64,000 bases of DNA. It comes from Geobacter sp. OR-1. GTDB lineage: Bacteria; Desulfobacterota; Desulfuromonadia; Geobacterales; DSM-12255. This document shows, in pieces, positions 41,139 through 49,712 of the stretch (positions are counted from its first letter, which is position 1; every line of letters begins with the position of its first letter). The stretch is taken from NCBI RefSeq assembly GCF_000813145.1, contig NZ_BAZF01000001.1, forward strand, positions 186,001-250,000. The letters are read 5' to 3'. Under the pieces are notes generated by a model. It was not told the origin of the DNA and searched no databases. It saw only the letters and a program-made list of their open reading frames with translations. Made by a program: the position numbers and the translations under genes.

Positions 41139-42302
41139 ATGGGCACTATCCTCAATTCATATGGCGAAAAACCGAGAATCGCGGTCGTGGTTCCGAAATA
41201 CGGCCTGGTCGGCGGCGGGGAGCGGTTTGTTTTCGAGGTTACCGAGCGGCTGGCACGCCAGGGGCGCTACGAATTCCATGTCTTTGCCAATCGATGGGAA
41301 ACGGCGCCCGGCTCACCGGTAAAATTCCACAAGGTCCCGTTCATCAGCTTTCCGCGATCCCTGCGCCCTTATGTCTTCCCCTGGTTCGCACAACGGATGA
41401 TCGAGCGTGGCAGCTTTGACCTGATCCACACCCATGAGCGGATTTTCCGTGCCGACATCGTCTCCCTGCACGGCACCCCGCATGAGTTCTGGGTGCGCGA
41501 GGTCCGGAAGAAGCGGTTTCCCAGCCTGTCGGACCGGGGAGCGATCGCGATCGAACGGCAGATGCTGAAAAACGGCGGCAGCAGCCTGTTTCTGCCGGTA
41601 TCTGCCATTGCGACCGACAAATTCCGCGACTGTTACGGCCAGCTCCCCGGCAGCTGGGAGTTGATGCATCCAGGGGTGGAGTTTGAGCGCTTCAACAGCC
41701 CGGACCGCGATTCCTGCCGTAAAGAGGTCCGCGCCGGGCATGGCATCGGGGCGGACGACTTCCTGCTGCTCTTTGTCGGGATGAACTTCGAGGTCAAGGG
41801 GCTGGACACGATCATCGCCGCCCTGGCAAAGGCAAAAGCGGCCCGGCCGGGAGCAGCGATCCGCCTGCTGGTCGTCGGTCGGGGGAATGAGGCCAAATAC
41901 CGTGCCATTGCCGCCAGCAACGGCGTAGCAAGCGACATCGTGTTCGCCGGCCCCCGGACAGCCTGCATCGAGCGGTATTACCGGGGAGCCGACGCCTTTG
42001 TCATGCTCTCCAGGTTCGATACCTTCGGCATGGTGGTGCTGGAGGCGATGGCCGCCGGTTTGCCGGTGCTGCTCTCCCCCAATGTCGGGGCAAAAGACCT
42101 GGTGGTCAACGGGACAAACGGCTATATCACCTCGGCGCCGGAAGACAGCGACACCGCTGCCAATGCGATCCTGCAGCTCTTGGACCAGTCAAGGCGTGAC
42201 CGGATGGCCAAAGCTGCGGCAGAGACCGCTTCCGGCCATGACTGGGAACGGCTGGTCGAGAGATTGAACCAGTACTACGAGCAGTTTCTCGAAAACAGAT
42301 GA
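41139..42302 (+). CDS. GT4 glycosyltransferase (WaaG-like)
   Basis: 387 residues. N-terminal Rossmann half with VVVPKYGLVGGGERFVFEVT and LIHTHERIFRADIVSLHGTP. The C-terminal half has LLFVGMNFEVKGLDTIIAAL and the donor-binding ERYYRGADAFVMLSRFDTFG followed by GMVVLEAMAAGLPVL. It closely follows the pattern of WaaG-type core glucosyltransferases. First of three plus-strand glycosyltransferase genes inserted in the middle of an otherwise minus-strand core cluster. No strong ribosome binding site is visible before ATG 41139. Confidence 0.85.
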   Translation: MGTILNSYGEKPRIAVVVPKYGLVGGGERFVFEVTERLARQGRYEFHVFANRWETAPGSPVKFHKVPFISFPRSLRPYVFPWFAQRMIERGSFDLIHTHERIFRADIVSLHGTPHEFWVREVRKKRFPSLSDRGAIAIERQMLKNGGSSLFLPVSAIATDKFRDCYGQLPGSWELMHPGVEFERFNSPDRDSCRKEVRAGHGIGADDFLLLFVGMNFEVKGLDTIIAALAKAKAARPGAAIRLLVVGRGNEAKYRAIAASNGVASDIVFAGPRTACIERYYRGADAFVMLSRFDTFGMVVLEAMAAGLPVLLSPNVGAKDLVVNGTNGYITSAPEDSDTAANAILQLLDQSRRDRMAKAAAETASGHDWERLVERLNQYYEQFLENR

Positions 42303-42358
42303 AACACCTTATCCGCGGAAGAAGCAGTCATGAATAGTGCCGCAACCCTGAAGGGGTT

Positions 42359-43483
42359 ATGAAAATCGCTGTCTGCGCCGATATCGGCCAGTTCCATCTC
42401 GACCGTCTCAGCGACCGCAACTGGTCGCAGCAGTTCCTGGGTTCGTCATGGATGACCAGTCTCTACGAGCGCCAGACGGAACTTGGGATCGAGGTGGCAT
42501 CCGGCGATGTGGCTCTGCAGCGGGTGCAGTCCGGCGAATGGCGGGCAGCCGATGTCCATGTGATCCAGGAAATGGACGCTCGCCATGGCCGGGAACTCTG
42601 CCGTCTGGGCGCAGTGCCGTCGGTTCTCACCATGCTCGAATCCCCGCTCGTGGCATACCGCAGCGTTGACCGCCTGATCCGCTCAGGCGTAAGGTTCAGC
42701 CACTGCATCGGGCCGCGGGGAATCTTCGAACGGGCGCCGGCGCTACGGGATGCCCGCCACTGGCGGCTTTGGTTCCCGAGTTACTGGCGCGGCCAATTCC
42801 CCTCACCGGTGCCGTGGCAACAACGCCGGCACGCCGTGCTGGTTGCGGCGAACAAGTATTGGTGCGAACAAAAATGGGCGCAGGTGGAAAGCACGAAGGA
42901 TGTGCTGCGCATCGTGCGGCACGGCATCCGGAAACGGCTCTCCCCGACCTATCAGTCCTGCAAACGGTTACAGCTGCATGATACGCGGCTCGAGCTCCTC
43001 AATGTTCTCGGCAGGCGCGGCCAGGTCGAGGTCTTCGGCCGCGGCTGGGACGACACCGGGAACTTGCCGCCACACCAGGCCGCGCGGCTCGCCGCGATTC
43101 ATGCAGTATTCAAGGGGCCATGCGGGGAAAAGCACGAGCTTCTGAGCCGCTACAAGTTCACCATTGCCTTTGAAAACACTGAGTACCCGGGCTATGTGAC
43201 CGAAAAACCGATCGACGCCCTGGTAGGAGCCTCGATTCCGGTGTATCTGGGCGCTCCGGATATTGCCGAGCAGTTGCCAGGCGAGGCGTTTATCGATGCT
43301 CGGACATTCAGTTCTACCGAGGCGATCGCCGCCTACCTGGAGCAGGTGACCGAGTCCGAGGCCGGGGCAATGATAGCTTCTGGCCAGGAGTTCCTCCGCT
43401 CTCCGGCCGGCCAACGCCATACCTACGAGGGTTTCGCCGAGTGGGTCGTGGCGCTTGCCGCTGGAAAGGCACCGACCGAATGA
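42359..43483 (+). CDS. GT10 (alpha-1,3-fucosyltransferase-like) glycosyltransferase
   Basis: 374 residues. The C-terminal third carries the GT10 signature YKFTIAFENTEYPGYVTEKP followed by IDALVGASIPVYLGAPDI, which binds GDP-fucose in known members. The N-terminal two thirds are unlike fucosyltransferases I know and begin KIAVCADIGQFHLDRLSDRN. It may decorate the LPS core or O-chain. The next gene overlaps its stop by 4 bases (ATGA). Donor specificity is inferred. Confidence 0.75.
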   Translation: MKIAVCADIGQFHLDRLSDRNWSQQFLGSSWMTSLYERQTELGIEVASGDVALQRVQSGEWRAADVHVIQEMDARHGRELCRLGAVPSVLTMLESPLVAYRSVDRLIRSGVRFSHCIGPRGIFERAPALRDARHWRLWFPSYWRGQFPSPVPWQQRRHAVLVAANKYWCEQKWAQVESTKDVLRIVRHGIRKRLSPTYQSCKRLQLHDTRLELLNVLGRRGQVEVFGRGWDDTGNLPPHQAARLAAIHAVFKGPCGEKHELLSRYKFTIAFENTEYPGYVTEKPIDALVGASIPVYLGAPDIAEQLPGEAFIDARTFSSTEAIAAYLEQVTESEAGAMIASGQEFLRSPAGQRHTYEGFAEWVVALAAGKAPTE

Positions 43484-44457
43484 GCGGCACTACCCCCTGC
43501 GCTATCGAGGTCCTGGTCCTCACCTACAACCGGGCGCCACTCCTCGCTGCCACGATCGAGTCGCTGCTGGCCCAGTCGCATCCGGCTAGCCGGATCTGCG
43601 TGCTCGACAACGGCAGCAGCGATGACACGGCGCAGGTGGTACGGTCGTTTGCAGGGCGCGGAGTGGAACTGGTCTGCCGGGGCTCGAATGATCCGCGCGC
43701 ATGCTGGTCTGATCTGCAGGACATGGCCCGCGGACCCTGGACCATGCTGTTCCATGACGATGATCTCCTGCATCCGGACTATCTGCGCGACCTGTCCGCG
43801 GCGCTTGTCAATGAACCGCACGCCACGGTGGCAGTGTCGGCCATGCGCGTGCACCGGGATCCGGAGAACGTGGGGTGGGAACGGGTACGGTCCGACCGTT
43901 ACCGCAACCTGACGGCGCGACAGCTGGCAGCACTTCTGTATGGCGGGTTCCCGATGCCGTTCTGCTCGGCGGTCTATCGCACCGATGTCCTGCGGCAAGG
44001 GCGATTCGAATATGAGACCTACGGCAAGATCGCTGACCGCCCGTTCGTGATCGATGCGGCCAAGGCCGGCAGCGCCCTGGTCATGCTCGATCGATATGTG
44101 AAATACCGGAGCCATGACAAACAGGACAGCGCCGATCAGGCGACCGGGCCGTTTCTGCCGGAGATCTTCGCTCTGCAGCGCTACTACCGCCAGCTGCTGG
44201 GGGAGCGGTTGAGCGATGCCGGCGGCCGGATTTTTCTGCGCCGCAACTATGTCAATCTGCTGAGGGAATTTGAACGGCTGAATCGGAACGCTGCTGAACC
44301 GATGTCGCAGGAGGAATTCTTTCAGAGGGCAATCGAGGCGAAAGCGGCGTCACCCCGGTCCCTGCGCTTCGGCGCCTGTTATAGCGCCCTGACGCAGATC
44401 TCAAAGCGGATCGAGCGGGGGGTCAAGTCGCTTGTCCGCCGGAATCCCGCTGCATAA
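43480..44457 (+). CDS. GT2 glycosyltransferase
   Basis: 325 residues from ATG 43480 inside the preceding stop. GT-A fold motifs: EVLVLTYNRAPLLAATIESL, VLDNGSSDDTAQVV, and the DxD-like MLFHDDDLLHPDYLRD. The C-terminal part (PFLPEIFALQRYYRQ) is helical. It probably adds one sugar to the LPS. Its last 35 bases overlap, tail to tail, the end of the convergent heptosyltransferase gene. Confidence 0.85.
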   Translation: MSGTTPCAIEVLVLTYNRAPLLAATIESLLAQSHPASRICVLDNGSSDDTAQVVRSFAGRGVELVCRGSNDPRACWSDLQDMARGPWTMLFHDDDLLHPDYLRDLSAALVNEPHATVAVSAMRVHRDPENVGWERVRSDRYRNLTARQLAALLYGGFPMPFCSAVYRTDVLRQGRFEYETYGKIADRPFVIDAAKAGSALVMLDRYVKYRSHDKQDSADQATGPFLPEIFALQRYYRQLLGERLSDAGGRIFLRRNYVNLLREFERLNRNAAEPMSQEEFFQRAIEAKAASPRSLRFGACYSALTQISKRIERGVKSLVRRNPAA

Positions 44458-45526
44458 GCAGTATCCTGTCGATATCCGCGATAACCTCAGCCACGCTCAA
44501 CTCTTCGAGACACCGGCTTTTCCTGGAATCGTCGCACCCCATTCCGTGGCACGGCACGCACTCTGTAGCGGGGGTGATAATTCGGTGCCGGTCATCGCTC
44601 AAACGCCAATCGCGCCAATCAGACGGGCCATGAATGGTGGCCGTCGCTATTCCGAGAGCTGCAGCCATGTGCGGGGCCGCGCTGTCGACTCCGATATGGA
44701 GCGAACTCAGGCTGATGACTGCCGTCAGTTCTCCCAGCGTCGTCTTTCCGGCCAGGCTAAAGGCGCGCCCCTCCAGGCCATTGATAATAGCCTCGGCAGC
44801 TGCCGCCTCCTCGGGAGATCCGATGATCACGCTGGGGAGCTGATGCTGGTCCCAGAGCCACTCGATGACCGCCCGCCATTTCCCGCTGTCCCACTCCTTG
44901 TAGGCCCAGCGCGAAAACGGGTTCAGGGTAACCATGCGCCCACCGGGAGCCAGACCGGCTTTCGCCAGAAGCGCCACGCCTTGTTCGCGGTCATGCGGCG
45001 CAACATATAAACGCGGCAGGCTGTCGGGTGTATCGATCCCGAGCTCCCGGATAATCCGCAGCGACTGATCCGCGCCCGGATGCACACCTGCCGGACCGGC
45101 CGGCAAACTTTCCGGAAGTACCCTGGTGAACATCAGATCGTGCCAGGACCATTGCTCTCCGACCCGCCGCCCGACCCGCTCTGCGGCACCGGTAATAAAG
45201 GAGAGAAAAGCCCCGCGGTCGCCGGTCCGCAGGTCGATCGCCAGATCGTATCTTGCCCGGCGCAGTCTGCCAGCAAACCCGAGGTATTCGCCCATAACCT
45301 TGAACAGCTTGCCTCTCGGCTTGATCGACTCCACCACCTCATGGAGATGAGGATCGCCAGCCAGCAGAGTACCGAACGGCTTACGCACCATGATGGAGAC
45401 CCTGGCATCCGGGTAGCTCTCCTTCAGCGCCCGGATCGTCGGAGTGGTCAGCACCACATCGCCGATATCCCCCAACTGGATCAGCAGGATGTTTGCCGGT
45501 GGCCGAAGTTTCGCAGGAGAGGTCAT
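44423..45526 (-). CDS. GT9 ADP-heptose:LPS heptosyltransferase
   Basis: 367 residues from ATG 45526, overlapping the preceding stop (ATGA). It begins PANILLIQLGDIGDVVLTTP, continues with LAIDLRTGDRGAFLSFITG, and has the sugar-nucleotide site SLHIGVDSAAPHMAAALGIA. A Cys motif (CVPCHGMGC) lies near the end. It is coupled to another GT9 gene upstream. Together with waaF and waaC it gives several heptosyltransferases in one cluster, suggesting a heptose-rich core. Confidence 0.85.
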   Translation of the reverse strand: MTSPAKLRPPANILLIQLGDIGDVVLTTPTIRALKESYPDARVSIMVRKPFGTLLAGDPHLHEVVESIKPRGKLFKVMGEYLGFAGRLRRARYDLAIDLRTGDRGAFLSFITGAAERVGRRVGEQWSWHDLMFTRVLPESLPAGPAGVHPGADQSLRIIRELGIDTPDSLPRLYVAPHDREQGVALLAKAGLAPGGRMVTLNPFSRWAYKEWDSGKWRAVIEWLWDQHQLPSVIIGSPEEAAAAEAIINGLEGRAFSLAGKTTLGELTAVISLSSLHIGVDSAAPHMAAALGIATATIHGPSDWRDWRLSDDRHRIITPATECVPCHGMGCDDSRKSRCLEELSVAEVIADIDRILLMQRDSGGQAT

Positions 45527-46608
45527 GCCGTGCTCTCTCCCATTTTTTGCCATTTCAGTACCCGCTCCAGCGCCATCTCCGGCGTGATGGCCGCAGTGCA
45601 GGCGCAGTAACCGCCGGGGAAATCGTCCGGGCATCTCTCCCCACCCGGATGGCACGGCTCGATCAGGCAGAGATATTCTCCCTTCACCCCTATCGGCGCC
45701 CAGTGGGCCGGGTCGATATCGACCCTAGGTGGAAAGATGCCGAGGGCATGGATGCCGAGGGCCGCTGCCAGGTGTAACGGACCGGTGCCGCTGGCAACCA
45801 GGCCGTCCGCCCTGGCGATAAAGGCCAGGAACTGTCTGAGGCTCAACCGTCCGGTCAGATCCACCACTCCCGGAACAGCGAACAGTTCCGGGACATCTCT
45901 GCGGAGCGTTGCCCCTTCCTTTTCCACGCCGGAGACAAAGACCCGGAACCTATCCGGGGGGAGCATCCGCGCAAGAGATAGAAAATGGGAGGCGGGCCAT
46001 TCCCGGCCGTTGCCGCTCGATTTCGGATGGAAAATGATATTTAGCCGCCCTGGGTCCAGGAGTTCGCTTAATTCCGGCTCCAGGCCGGGCAGACGGGTCA
46101 GCCCGAAAAAACCGGGAACCCCGGATAAGGGGAAGCTGGTCGCCAGGCCGATGCCGGCCAGGTTCTCCAGGTTCAGCTCGATCTCATGCCTGCCGCTGCG
46201 GCGGCGACTGTAAAACACGAAGCGGTTGCACAGGCGGGCGACCTTGCGGCGGCGCAGATTGCCGACCCTGATCGGGATTCCGGCCCGAAAGGCGGCGACA
46301 GCAAGGTCAAAGTGGGGAAACGGATTGAGGAAGATATCGATCCCCTGTCGGTTCAGAAGGTCGGGATCATTGATCACCGCGCCGGCCTCCAGAAAGGCGT
46401 CGATATGCTCGCAGCACTCGATCACCGGCCGGGCGTAAGGACTGCCGACAAAGCAGATCTTGAGATGCGGCAGCTCCCTTTTTATGATCCCGGCGAGCGG
46501 AAGCGAAGCCACGACGTCGCCCAAGGCCATCGGGTGGCCGATGGCGAGCCAACGGGCATCTTTCAGCTGCCGGGAGGTAATGGCCATGTTCAAACGCTGC
46601 AGGATCAT
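45523..46608 (-). CDS. GT9 heptosyltransferase-family protein
   Basis: 361 residues from ATG 46608, which overlaps the stop of the preceding GT2 gene (ATGA). N-terminal WLAIGHPMALGDVVASLPLA, then IFLNPFPHFDLAVAAFRAGI, IIFHPKSSGNGREWPASHF and the binding segment ADGLVASGTGPLHLAAALGI. It is a GT9 enzyme acting in LPS core assembly; acceptor unknown. The frame extends to 46878, but the extra residues are Arg/Pro/Cys-rich and do not look like protein. Confidence 0.85.
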   Translation of the reverse strand: MILQRLNMAITSRQLKDARWLAIGHPMALGDVVASLPLAGIIKRELPHLKICFVGSPYARPVIECCEHIDAFLEAGAVINDPDLLNRQGIDIFLNPFPHFDLAVAAFRAGIPIRVGNLRRRKVARLCNRFVFYSRRRSGRHEIELNLENLAGIGLATSFPLSGVPGFFGLTRLPGLEPELSELLDPGRLNIIFHPKSSGNGREWPASHFLSLARMLPPDRFRVFVSGVEKEGATLRRDVPELFAVPGVVDLTGRLSLRQFLAFIARADGLVASGTGPLHLAAALGIHALGIFPPRVDIDPAHWAPIGVKGEYLCLIEPCHPGGERCPDDFPGGYCACTAAITPEMALERVLKWQKMGESTA

Positions 46609-47354
46609 TTCCGGTTGCGCTCCATCAATTTGGCATATTTCGCGAACACCGAGACCGCATTGGAAACGGAGACCAGATACCCGGCAAAACCGTCCAGGAA
46701 GCCGAGCTGGAAGAGATAGGTGCGGATAAACATGTACAGGGGCCTGACTGTGATGTCGGCATACCCGGCGAAGCGGCCGGCAGCATGCATCTGTTCCGCG
46801 GCCAGATCGGTGTAATGGTTCATCTTGGCGAGCATGTCGCGGAATCCGGCAAAGGAGTAATGGAGCAGATGGTGGCAACAGTCGCCGACAGTACCGGAAA
46901 CAATCACCCGTTCATGGACAGGGCTGTCGGAGAACCGGGCGCGCCTCCGGTCGAAGAGCCGGATGGTCCGGTCCGGATACCAGCCGCAATGGCGGATCTC
47001 GTTCTTTCCCACAAAGGTGCGGCGGGGTACGGTGTAACCGGGGAGCCGGTCGCCGGCCTCAGCAAGCTCCCTGAGCTCCGCGGCCAGTTCCGGGGTGACC
47101 CGCTCGTCGCAGTCGATGCTGAAGATCAGGTCGTGGGCGGCCAGCTCGACCGCAGCCTGCTTTTGCGGGCCGAACCCCTGCCAGGGGATGACATGGACCC
47201 GGTCCGTAAAGCCTTTGGCAATGGCCACGGTGTTGTCGCTGCTCCCGGAGTCGACCACCACGATCTCGTCGGCCCAGCGGACGCTGTCGAGACAGTCGCC
47301 AATCCTGGCCTCTTCATCCCTGGCAATGACTATGCACGAAATCTTATCTGCCAT
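46605..47354 (-). CDS. GT2 glycosyltransferase, WaaE/KdtX-like
   Basis: 249 residues. Motifs: SCIVIARDEEARIGDCLDSV, EIVVVDSGSSDNTVAIAK, FSIDCDERVTPELAAEL (DxD-like), then a WaaE-like central region (NEIRHCGWYPDRTIRLFDRR, SPVHERVIV). A hydrophobic C-terminal segment (LYMFIRTYLFQLGFLDGFAG) associates with the membrane. WaaE/KdtX enzymes add glucose to the inner-core heptose. It overlaps the next GT9 gene by 4 bases and follows the GT2 gene upstream by 6 bases. Confidence 0.85.
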   Translation of the reverse strand: MADKISCIVIARDEEARIGDCLDSVRWADEIVVVDSGSSDNTVAIAKGFTDRVHVIPWQGFGPQKQAAVELAAHDLIFSIDCDERVTPELAAELRELAEAGDRLPGYTVPRRTFVGKNEIRHCGWYPDRTIRLFDRRRARFSDSPVHERVIVSGTVGDCCHHLLHYSFAGFRDMLAKMNHYTDLAAEQMHAAGRFAGYADITVRPLYMFIRTYLFQLGFLDGFAGYLVSVSNAVSVFAKYAKLMERNRK

Positions 47355-47360
47355 TCCACA

Positions 47361-48308
47361 TCATTCCGTTACTCCGGTCATTCCGCCGTTGATCCCCCAT
47401 GACGATGGGCAGCCGCTGAGATGCCAGCACAGGAGGGTCGCGTTGATACGCAACCTGCTGCGGCTGTTGGCGCTGAACAGCGCTGTGGCCAGCTGGCCGG
47501 TGAGCGACAATATAAGCCTCATAACGAGACCGCACCGCAACAGGAAACAGGCGGCAATGGATCGATGTTTGCGGAAATAGAGGTAGCGCGACCGCCAGTA
47601 CTCGATCCTGGCCCCTACATTGACCCGCTTGGCCGACTGCCCCTGGAGATGGTAGATGCGGGCAGCGGGGTGGAACATCACCCGCCAGCCGCTGTCTTTC
47701 ATCTGCAGGCACCAGTCGGTCTCCTCGAAGAAAAAGAAGAACCGTTCGTCCAGCATCCCGACCCGATCGACCGCCTCTTTCGCCACGACCATGCAGGCGC
47801 CGATAATCGACTCCACCTCGACCGGCTGGCTGAATCGTGCTTCCTTGCCCGGATACCGTGCCGGAAAAAGCCGCCGCAGCAGGGACTTGCTGAACAGTTC
47901 GGTCGCGAGGGTCGGGCAGTTGGCAATCGAATTCTGCAGCGAGCCGTCCCTGTTCAGGAGCTGGCCGCCGCAGATTGCGACGTCGCGGTTTGCATCCATG
48001 AACGAGACGATCGTTGCTGCCGCAGACGGGGTCAGCTGGGCATCGCTGTTCAGGAGCATCAGATATCGTCCGGACGCTGCCCTGATCGCCAGGTTGTTCG
48101 CCCGGGCAAACCCCAGGTTGCAAGTATTGGCGATGCAGCGCACCCCGGGAAAGGCTTCCTGCACCGCAGCGACGCTCCCGTCCGTGCTCGCGTTGTCGAT
48201 CACGAAGATCTCGACCAGCAGAGGCGACACGGTAGCGTAGACCGATGCCAGGCAATCGAGGAGCAGCACCCGGGTGTTATAGTTGACGATGATTACGGAT
48301 AGATCCAT
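47361..48308 (-). CDS. GT2 glycosyltransferase, WbbL rhamnosyltransferase-like
   Basis: 315 residues from ATG 48308. Begins DLSVIIVNYNTRVLLLDCLA, then VIDNASTDGSVAAVQEAF, LMLLNSDAQLTPSAAAT (DxD) and SIIGACMVVAKEAVDRVGML followed by DERFFFFFEETDWCLQMKDS. This is the WbbL/GT2 rhamnosyltransferase-type pattern. C-terminal region contains a membrane-associated helix. It lies 10 bases after waaF and belongs to the same minus-strand operon. The sugar is inferred. Confidence 0.85.
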   Translation of the reverse strand: MDLSVIIVNYNTRVLLLDCLASVYATVSPLLVEIFVIDNASTDGSVAAVQEAFPGVRCIANTCNLGFARANNLAIRAASGRYLMLLNSDAQLTPSAAATIVSFMDANRDVAICGGQLLNRDGSLQNSIANCPTLATELFSKSLLRRLFPARYPGKEARFSQPVEVESIIGACMVVAKEAVDRVGMLDERFFFFFEETDWCLQMKDSGWRVMFHPAARIYHLQGQSAKRVNVGARIEYWRSRYLYFRKHRSIAACFLLRCGLVMRLILSLTGQLATALFSANSRSRLRINATLLCWHLSGCPSSWGINGGMTGVTE

Positions 48309-48318
48309 AGCCCTCTGC

Positions 48319-49404
48319 TCAGGCGTTTTCAGGGGGTGGAATGATTTTCCCCCGCAGATCGCGGGCAGCTTCGACCACTGCGGCAACAGTAACCGCTTTC
48401 ATGCACCTGTGATCGGTCGGGCATTCCCGCTTCATGCACGGCGCGCAGTCAACCGTTTCGCGAACCACCACACCATATTCGGTAAGCGGATAGGTGGTGG
48501 TGTGGTCAGTGGAGCCGAAGATCGCCACCAGCGGCACACCGAAGGCAGCTGCCAGATGCATCGGCCCGGAATCGTTGGTGATGAAAAAGTCGCACCGCTT
48601 GACCAGCGCCAGCAGCTCCCGCACCGTGGTCTTGCCCGCCATGTTGGCGCAAGCGCCGGCCAGCCCGGACTCGATGTCCGCGGCAATGGCCGCTTCGCCC
48701 GGACCGCCGGTTATGACGACCTTTGCGCCCCACGCCGAGGCGAGTTCGGCCGCAACGGCGGCAAACCGGTCGGGATACCATCTCTTGGCCGAGCCATAGG
48801 TGGCGCCGGGGTTGATCCCCAGGACGAAATCCGTCCTGCCGATGCCGTGCCGGCCAAGCCGGTCCGCGACTGCATTGTCTTCCGCAGCAGTCGTTACCAG
48901 CAGCTGGCGTTGTTCAGCGGAGGTTATCCCGAAATGGGCGAGCATGGCAAGATAGTTTTCCGATTGATGCTCCCCTTTCGGTTGCAGGGAGAGCGGGAAG
49001 GGATGGGTAAGCAGCAGCCCGCGGCCGTCGCTCCGGTTCCCGAGGCGGCGGGGAATGCCGGCCAGCAGGGTTATGAACGCGCCGTCGAATGAGTCGGGAA
49101 GCAACAGGGCCAGGTCGAAACCATGGCGCCGCAGCTCCGCAGCCAGCCTGAACCTGCCGGCCAACCCCTTGTGACGCCCCTTGCGGTCGTAGACCAGCAC
49201 CTCATCCACCCAGGGATGGGGGGAGAACAGGCCGGCCACCATCTGGTTGGCCAGGATCGTGATCCGCGCCTCCGGAAAAGCGGCCCGGACCGTGCCGATG
49301 GCAGGCAGGGTCATCACCGCATCCCCGATCCAGTTCGTGGCCCGGATCAGGATCTTCCGGATCGAGGAACGGTCAAGGTTGGAATAAGATCGTTTATCAG
49401 TCAT
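48319..49404 (-). CDS. waaF: LPS heptosyltransferase II
   Basis: 361 residues from ATG 49404 (GTG 49410 also possible). It matches WaaF well: ILIRATNWIGDAVMTLPAIG, LALLLPDSFDGAFITLLAGI, INPGATYGSAKRWYPDRFA, CDFFITNDSGPMHLAAAFGV, and the closing Cys cluster CAPCMKRECPTDHRC. It adds the second heptose to the LPS core. It is preceded on the same strand by the 56-aa Trm112-like gene, with a 123-bp palindromic repeat between them. Confidence 0.93.
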   Translation of the reverse strand: MTDKRSYSNLDRSSIRKILIRATNWIGDAVMTLPAIGTVRAAFPEARITILANQMVAGLFSPHPWVDEVLVYDRKGRHKGLAGRFRLAAELRRHGFDLALLLPDSFDGAFITLLAGIPRRLGNRSDGRGLLLTHPFPLSLQPKGEHQSENYLAMLAHFGITSAEQRQLLVTTAAEDNAVADRLGRHGIGRTDFVLGINPGATYGSAKRWYPDRFAAVAAELASAWGAKVVITGGPGEAAIAADIESGLAGACANMAGKTTVRELLALVKRCDFFITNDSGPMHLAAAFGVPLVAIFGSTDHTTTYPLTEYGVVVRETVDCAPCMKRECPTDHRCMKAVTVAAVVEAARDLRGKIIPPPENA

Positions 49405-49420
49405 AGTCACTCAGATAGAA

Positions 49421-49543
49421 ACCGACACAGTAGCAGGCTCCAGATGCAAGGCGCACAAAGGATGAGGAGCGAGGCGTACTGAAGTACGTTGAGCTCATCA
49501 GGCTGCAGTGCAACGCCGCAGATGGACCTGCTACGAAGTCGGT
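49421..49543. repeat. 123-bp palindromic dispersed repeat, copy 2
   Basis: Begins ACCGACACAGTAGCAGG and ends CCTGCTACGAAGTCGGT, so the outer arms are inverted repeats. The central hairpin is CGTAC-TGAA-GTACG. Core words ATGCAAGGCG, GAGGAGCGAGGCGTAC and AACGCCGCAGATGG match copy 1 at 10959-11081 in order and spacing, but the outer arms are unrelated in sequence. Its right arm contains the stop codon and last codons of the small gene at 49531-49701. Confidence 0.75.
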
Positions 49544-49701
49544 TCTGCTTCGTCAACGAGCATAACCGGTATCCCCTCCCGCACCGGATACCGCAACCGG
49601 CAGGCCGGGCAGACAAAGGCGGCCTCGTTTGCCTCCAGGTCGAGCTTCCCCTTGCACTGCGGACAAACCAGTATGGCAATCAGATCGGGCGACAGCGCCA
49701 T
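49531..49701 (-). CDS. Trm112-family small zinc-ribbon protein
   Basis: A 56-residue protein: LIAILVCPQCKGKLDLEANE, then AAFVCPACRLRYPVREGIPV. The two CPxC pairs and the RYPVREGIPVML ending are the Trm112/UPF0434 signature; archaeal and eukaryotic Trm112 activates methyltransferases. In proteobacteria the gene commonly lies next to lpxK, as here (lpxK stop 11 bases upstream of its start). Its 3' end lies inside the right arm of the 123-bp repeat, which supplies the last codons and stop. Confidence 0.9.
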   Translation of the reverse strand: MALSPDLIAILVCPQCKGKLDLEANEAAFVCPACRLRYPVREGIPVMLVDEAEPTS

Positions 49702-49712
49702 GGCTTACCTCC

